A DNA stretch of 12,001 nucleotides, from NCBI GenBank assembly GCA_003024985.2, contig PXIH01S0004749.1; one strand, given 5' to 3'. Of the stretch, positions 7,361-12,001 are shown piece by piece. The first letter of the stretch is position 1, and every line of letters begins with the position of its first letter. This stretch comes from Euperipatoides rowelli. Its lineage: Eukaryota > Onychophora > Udeonychophora > Euonychophora > Peripatopsidae. The notes beneath the pieces were generated by a model. That model saw nothing but the letters and a program-made list of their open reading frames with translations. It did no database searches and had not been told where the DNA came from. Position numbers and translations under genes: made by a program.

Positions 7361-7391
7361 TCAAGGTCAAATTCTATTTGAATGACCTTGA
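7361..7391. repeat. Inverted TCAAGGTCA pair, right arm
   Basis: TCAAGGTCA (7361-7369) and TGACCTTGA (7383-7391), the counterpart of the pair at 5502-5532. Both nine-base words and the 13-base spacing are retained although nearby sequence has diverged. Confidence 0.6.
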
Positions 7392-7685
7392 AATTTTTTT
7401 TCCATTTTTCTTTTAATTTGATTATATTTCCTTAAAGCCCATCTCAAGAGCTTCAAAATGACATCAACTCTCTTAATTAGTGACTGAGCTATACACGATT
7501 TAAATTGTGTAAAACACTAAAATTTATGCTTTTTTTTTTTTTTTTTCAAAGTCTTATAACATTTGACCTGCTTGACCCAGGAAGCTATAATTTGGCATAT
7601 ATAATATTAAGTACATTCCTAACAATCTAGTGAAAATCAAAGGAGGCCAGGTTGGGGGCCTAGTTGACTTGACATGGAATGACCC

Positions 7686-8465
7686 ATATGTAATTTTAGG
7701 GTTAGAAATTCAGAATGATACATTAGTATGAAATTTGTCACAAAAATATAAACATTTCCTTGAAAAATATATTTTGGTGTTGGCAGGTATTTCCCTTAAT
7801 ATTATGCTATTATCACAAAAATAGGCCTAGCCATACCATAATTAAGATTATTATAACTTGCAATTTTTGTTTATTGTACCAATATACTAGATTTTAGCAT
7901 ATTGTACTTGCATATTAGTGAAATGTCTGGATAGTACTAGATGTTCAAAAATAGATTGTAGGCCTATTAGAACTATAATGTGAATATTTTTTATGACCTT
8001 CACCTAGTTTCAAATCAGCTGATGCAGCTGATTTCCTCCTAAACTTTGCATTTCAATATTAATCATTTATGCATTATAAAATAATACCCAAATTTGTTTT
8101 ATCAAAATGTAATGAAATAAATTTTAAATGACAGAGAACTTCTGTATCTAATATCATTACAGTTTGTAAGATCATTTGATATGCCCATTGAATATTAGAA
8201 TGATTAAGCTGTAGTCTGCCAAATGCTAGTCAAATTGGCATTTTGCAAATTTTATTTTAATAGCCAATTTAGTTATGCTGACTGTATAAGCCTTGAGCTT
8301 AAGCCTTTATTTAAATAAATAAATAACTAGTCTCACCAAAATGCAATAAAAATTATTTTTATTATCTTTCACATCTAGTATGTTCCAATAATAATATAGT
8401 TACTTAGGCTAGGATAGTATTTACATTATATTTCAAATACATGCTATTTTACAAATTAGGATAGT
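7686..8465. other. AT-rich spacer between two transposons
   Basis: No gene is seen on either strand. The only structured item is a hairpin AAATCAGCTG-ATG-CAGCTGATTT at 8012-8034 (10-bp perfect arms). Two TAGGCCTA palindromes occur (7822-7829, 7959-7966). Confidence 0.5.
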
Positions 8466-8511
8466 TAATACCAGAGTTCGAAATATCAGCATGCCCGTTA
8501 GCCCGGGCATG

Positions 8512-9949
8512 TTTAAATATCTCTCGGGGAATGTTAAGATTTTTTTTTTTTTTAAAAAAAAAAACAATATTATAGTTGTAGTCACAATATTTTGTAAATT
8601 GTAATATTTAAAAAGTAAAGACACTTCATAAATGTGAGATAATTATTTTATTAGCAATTACCGTAAAAATAACTTTAAAAAAAAAAATTATTTGCTGAGA
8701 ATCTTAACTACACAGATTACTCAAAAAGCAATTACTGATTGAATAAAGGAAATAATGTAGAAATGATCAAGCAGGTTTATTCCACTACTTTATTACCATT
8801 GTGGTTGCAGCATAGTTATTTATTACTTAATAGGAGTAGGTAGCCTACAGTGTTAGGGTGAAAAAACTATGACTTTAAAAAAAAAATATAAGGCTGCCGA
8901 TCCATGCCCCAAGATCAAACATGATTGGTTGTATGGTAGTAATCCGTGCAGATAAGGTTGCTCTCCAAACGCTAATCTTAAAACTCATTTGAAGCCGAGT
9001 TTTTTTAAAAAATGCTATTATCATTCCGTATTTCTTTTAAATGTACATGCTAACTACAGTATATACACTACAGTAAAGTATATTTTATCAACTATTGTAT
9101 AAATTGAGCAAAGCTTTTAAAGTAATAACAATTTCTCAAATATGAGCGATTATTTTTGCATAATCTTATCGTGCATATTACTGCCTTATGAATTCAAAAT
9201 CCTGCTTGCTACAACGATGGATTTAGCAAAAAATAATTACAGTATGTTTATTAATTTAAGCATGAACCTATTATGATTACACAGTACAGTACAAAGGCAT
9301 TTCAAATTTACTTAAAAAAAATATACTATTTTACTGTAGGATTTTATTATTGTTTTAACTTCATTTGTGAATTAATACTAATTCCGAATTTTTTTTAAAA
9401 AAAAAATTCAAATGTCAAACTACCTATTTGTATTTTTTTTTTTCAATTTTAAGTTGACTTTTAACATTAAATTATAATTTATAGTATCTATTCTAAGGTA
9501 AGCTCTATTAGGGCACTAATAAATAATATTTTGTTTCTCCTCGCTTTGCAATTAAAAAAAAAAACACCCTGCAGTCAGGAACATTTTTTATATAGACATT
9601 TTTAAAATTTAGCCTTTTTAATCACAATTATTAATATAAATTGGATTTTTTTAGGAATGTAATTATTTGACATCTAACTTTTTTAAAATAATAAGTCCTG
9701 ACCAAGCAGGAGAAGAGAAACAAGAATAGGCTATTTTTTTTTTTTTGTGGCCTTATGGAAGAATTGTTATATTTTATAAATATTTGTGTTTTAAAAGAAA
9801 GACAATAGCTTAACATTTTGTAAACTTATATTTGCTTTTTCATTTCCTTTCTTCATTTCAAAATGCTGACAAATCTATTTGTTAATAAATTAAATGACTT
9901 TTAAGTTAGCAGGTTATTAAATAAGACTATAATAAAAATACATTATTAA
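8512..9949. other. Left interior of the hAT-like transposon
   Basis: AT-rich with long A and T runs (for example 8540-8564, 9388-9408). The only patch of balanced composition, about 8885-9000, may hold a coding remnant: plus-strand frame AADPCPKIKHDWLYGSNPCR, a TAA at 8953-8955, then GCSPNANLKTHLKPSF. The NLKTHLK word resembles the end of a BED zinc finger, common at the N-terminus of hAT transposases, but the final histidine is absent and the match is weak. Otherwise nothing is seen. Confidence 0.4.
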
Positions 9950-10705
9950 CCCGGCTGTCGTCGCGGTATCTGTGAGATAACATAATTCATTTTTAATAAT
10001 TAATTTCTAGCTAATGTGCTGAGCTAGAATATTATAATGAATTTTTGTCATCTGTCAATTAGCCGGTGTTGTGACAGCAAGGCATATATTGATTTCCTTT
10101 GATTTTATCGGTCAGATACACCGCGATGACTCTCGTAGGCCAAGTTTTGACTTTCAAGTAGCTGTAATACAAATATAAAACATTTAGGAATAAACTTATA
10201 CATTTTTTTAATCAGAATTTAATACAGATTTCAAAAATAAAAAACAAAAAATTCTATCTCTAACGACAGAGCGGCATTGGAAAATGTAAGAAGAACTGGC
10301 TTTTTTTATAGCCGACATTTAGAAAAGAATATATAAACAAAAATTTGTTTGCTGGATTTTTTTTTATACAGTATATTAAAATTCCTGACAAAAAATAAAA
10401 CAAAAAATACTATTTAAGTTTTTTTGTATCTGTTAGATTTTGAAATATTTAACAATGTATTATTTGTACATACAATAAATATGAGCTGTAATGGTTAATG
10501 TATGCCACGACTTTAAATAAAAAATTCATAAAAAAAATCTGTTTGATGGATTTTTTTTATAGGCCTATATATTAAAATTCCTGATAAAAAAAGAACAAAA
10601 AATACTACCGTATTTAAGTTATTTTATATCTGTTATATATTTTGAAATTTCTCACAGATACACTGCGACTACTCATGAAACTTTCTGACCGCGATGACTG
10701 CCGGG
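9950..10705. mobile_element. Nested non-autonomous element, piggyBac-like ends
   Basis: Terminal inverted repeats CCCGGCTGTCGTCGCGGT (9950-9967) and, on the other strand, CCCGGCAGTCATCGCGGT (10705-10688) match at 16 of 18 bases. The left flank is TTAA (9946-9949) and the right flank ATAA (10706-10709), so a TTAA target site with one change is plausible; TTAA followed by CCC is typical of piggyBac. A third copy of GTCATCGCGGT lies inside, inverted, at 10120-10130, and a weaker one near 10655-10670. Near the left end an imperfect hairpin (about 9975-10048) centres on TTCTAGCT/AGCTAGAA. At 756 bp with no coding frame it cannot encode a transposase. It lies wholly inside the hAT-like transposon and so was inserted later. 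Confidence 0.55.
10340..10651. repeat. Diverged direct repeat inside the nested element
   Basis: About 110 bases at 10340-10450 recur at 10533-10650. Both run TTTGTTTG(C/A)TGGATTTTTTTT, then TATATTAAAATTCCTGA, ACAAAAAATACTA, TATTTAAGTT and TATCTGTTA. The second copy has gained short words (AGGCCTA, CCGTA). Confidence 0.65.
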
Positions 10706-10709
10706 ATAA

Positions 10710-11768
10710 AAGAATATGGCTTAATTTTATTTTTCATACTGTAGCCTAAAAAATAGAGTGACCAGCATGAATGATTGGGGGGATGGATAAGTGGGTTACA
10801 ACTCCCCCCCTCGAAAAGTTAAAAAATCCTTTAATAATGCTCTTCTGTTAATAAATAAATAATTAGCCGCATATAATCGGTCATACCATATACGCCCTTT
10901 TAACGAGGATGAGTCCAATGAATGAAAGATAAAAAATAAATGATCTGAGCACAACATTATAACTTTTGTGTTAGGTCGTCAGATAAAAACTGATAAATTA
11001 TAGCTTTCAATATTAAAAATTAATTAATTTCTTGGCCAAAATAGAAATGATATTCCGATAATGATAATTATTAAAAGGAAATTCATTTGGGTTTATGTTC
11101 TTAAAACCAAAGATCCCTATCCTTTTTCGTCATTTAAAAAAAAAAAAAGACAAGCAAATTTCAGTTGTTTTCTTTTTACTGTCTACAAATTCTGTTTTGA
11201 ATGTAATAATGCAATACCGGTAATTAAAAAAAAAATTAATATATTAGTTTTTATACTAATAAAATTTGTGTGTCATTTTGACACACAAACAAACTAAAAA
11301 AAGCTTATCAAAATATTTACAACCATAACACTAGGCTAACCCCCTACTGTCCCACCCCGCCCAGATTTTTTAGCTGGAGTCATCCCTGGTGACCAGATTA
11401 TCAAAGTGAGAAAAGAGGACATGGTGGTAGATCAAGGGGGGAGAGTGGAGAGATTGGCCTTCCTGCGTTAGTGTTTGGGTGAGGAAGTGGAGGATGACGC
11501 AAGTTGGCATCGATGATCTTGGCTACTTAACCTTTCCAGGTTAATGTTTAGATTAGTGAACCACTAATATAAATGATAAATGAAAAATGTATAAACCATT
11601 TTTTTTTTCAAAATAAATAATAAAAGATCATAATTTCTTTTATTACATTTATTTTGATTGCACCAGGTCATGTTTCGAATTAATGAAATACAGTAGCTTT
11701 GGTACTGTATCTAGCTTAAAAGCACCTGGGCAGAAAATAAACAAATTGTAAGCAAGTATTAAAAAAAT
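10710..11768. other. Right interior of the hAT-like transposon
   Basis: Mostly AT-rich non-coding DNA. A perfect hairpin TTTGTGTGTCA-TTT-TGACACACAAA lies at 11265-11289. A GC-richer patch at 11338-11540 contains TGGTGACCAGATTATC and AAAAGAGGACATGG, words that resemble transposon termini of the TGACCAGA...GTCC kind, so it may be another old repeat fragment. Open frames here are short and unconvincing. Confidence 0.4.
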
Positions 11769-11863
11769 GGGGCATGTAAATTTGAAATGGGGCATGTTGG
11801 CTTCTTAATCAACATGCCCTGTGAGCATGTTCTTTTTTGTGCACATTTCGAGCCCTGTAATAC

Positions 11864-12001
11864 TGTTTTTCCTAATGAGATAAAGTAAAAAATTAAATTC
11901 AATATTGCCAACTTTATATTAAAGTGTTGGACTGATCATTAGTTCTATATAATTTAGCGGTAATAGTTTAATTTCTTAAAGCATTAAGGCTGGTTCACAG
12001 C
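11864..12001. other. AT-rich flank beyond the hAT-like transposon
   Basis: Nothing recognisable; ordinary AT-rich sequence to the window edge. Confidence 0.4.

Larger units (their letters stand above)
5175..7685. mobile_element. Fold-back DNA transposon made of two inverted 3'-end copies
   Basis: The element starts GGGTCATTCC (5175) and ends GGAATGACCC (7685), flanked on both sides by ATAT (5171-5174, 7686-7689), a possible 4-bp target-site duplication. Inverted homology continues inward for about 1 kb on each side: after the terminal repeat come matching TAGTGTTTTACACAATTTAAA, GAAGCTCTTGAGATGGG and AATCAAATTAAAAGAAAAAT segments and then the same protein C-terminus. The left copy (5175-6549, minus-strand coding) reaches further into the gene than the right copy (6546-7685, plus-strand coding). 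They meet head to head at a shared palindromic GATC (6546-6549). Each copy lacks the 5' part of the parent element. The superfamily is not determined. Confidence 0.8.
8472..11857. mobile_element. Transposon of about 3.4 kb with hAT-like ends, no intact gene
   Basis: The left end reads CAGAGTTCGAAAT (8472-8484) and the right end, on the other strand, CAGGGCTCGAAAT (11857-11845): 11 of 13 match. TAATAC flanks both ends directly (8466-8471, 11858-11863). Subterminal GGGCATG/CATGCCC words occur at both ends: left 8490-8496 and 8505-8511; right 11770-11776, 11790-11796 and 11813-11819. Terminal CAGRGYTCGAAAT and repeated subterminal transposase-binding-like words fit the hAT superfamily. hAT target duplications are normally 8 bp; a 6-bp match here could reflect two lost bases (left GTTAATAC) or another superfamily. 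The interior is AT-rich and holds no intact transposase, so the copy is non-autonomous or dead. Confidence 0.72.

Noticed and set aside
8433-8624. Minus-strand open frame of 63 codons
   Set aside because: It runs across the transposon terminus and a T/A homopolymer; not a gene.
9631-9816. Minus-strand open frame of 61 codons
   Set aside because: Lysine, phenylalanine and serine-rich reading of A and T runs inside the hAT-like element.
10895-10935. Hammerhead ribozyme-like words GATGAGTCC ... GAAAG
   Set aside because: The core CTGATGA is not present (GGATGA instead) and the partner strand GGACGAAAC is absent.
11061-11297. Plus-strand open frame of 78 codons
   Set aside because: Low-complexity, spans poly-A runs and a hairpin; no recognisable motif.
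11362-11481. Plus-strand frame LAGVIPGDQIIKVRKEDMVV resembling part of a PDZ domain
   Set aside because: Only one short loop-like motif, no flanking exon or splice sites, inside a transposon, and the same bases look like an old transposon terminus (TGGTGACCAGA...GAGGACA).
1-12001. CRISPR arrays, tRNA and rRNA genes, bacterial-type operons
   Set aside because: No regularly spaced repeats, no cloverleaf or rRNA-like segment noticed by eye, and the splice-bounded exons indicate a eukaryotic genome.

Overview
The window is eukaryotic genomic DNA: strongly AT-rich, gene-poor, with GT-AG bounded exons, long non-coding stretches and many decayed transposable elements. The exons encode part of a coagulation factor 5/8 type C (F5/8C, discoidin) domain. 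The DNA is also rich in a few short words (TAGGCCTA, TACAGTA/TACTGTA, TACCGTA/TACCGGTA). An invertebrate metazoan, probably marine, is plausible, but the phylum cannot be fixed from the sequence.

Layout. Positions 1-138 carry the end of a transposon that begins outside the window. About 560-1090 (minus strand) is a decayed mobile-element-type coding relic, with diverged direct repeats on either side (about 241-345 and 1434-1553). Two adjacent perfect hairpins lie at 1687-1778. Two homologous exons at 2431-2627 and 2762-2967 (plus strand), separated by only 134 bp, are the only host coding sequence seen. Each encodes the same middle part of an F5/8C domain. A long AT-rich intron-like stretch follows (2968 to about 4830), with a perfect palindrome at 3525-3557 and a small coding relic near 4831-4962. 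At 5175-7685 lies a fold-back transposon made of two inverted 3'-end fragments of one element, each with a pseudogene of the same transposase-like protein. At 8472-11857 is a second transposon, about 3.4 kb, with hAT-like termini. It contains a nested, probably piggyBac-like, non-autonomous element at 9950-10705.

How the parts relate. The host gene is represented by one pair of tandem exons. Both begin after one base of a codon (phase 1) and end on a codon boundary (phase 0), so either exon fits the same flanking exons, but joining one directly to the other shifts the frame. That is the arrangement expected of mutually exclusive alternative exons and is the most interesting host-side signal. 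The other domain exons (N-terminal and C-terminal parts) are not in the window, so gene name, total length and expression are unknown. Everything else is transposon-derived, and the downstream elements probably sit in an intron or beyond the gene.
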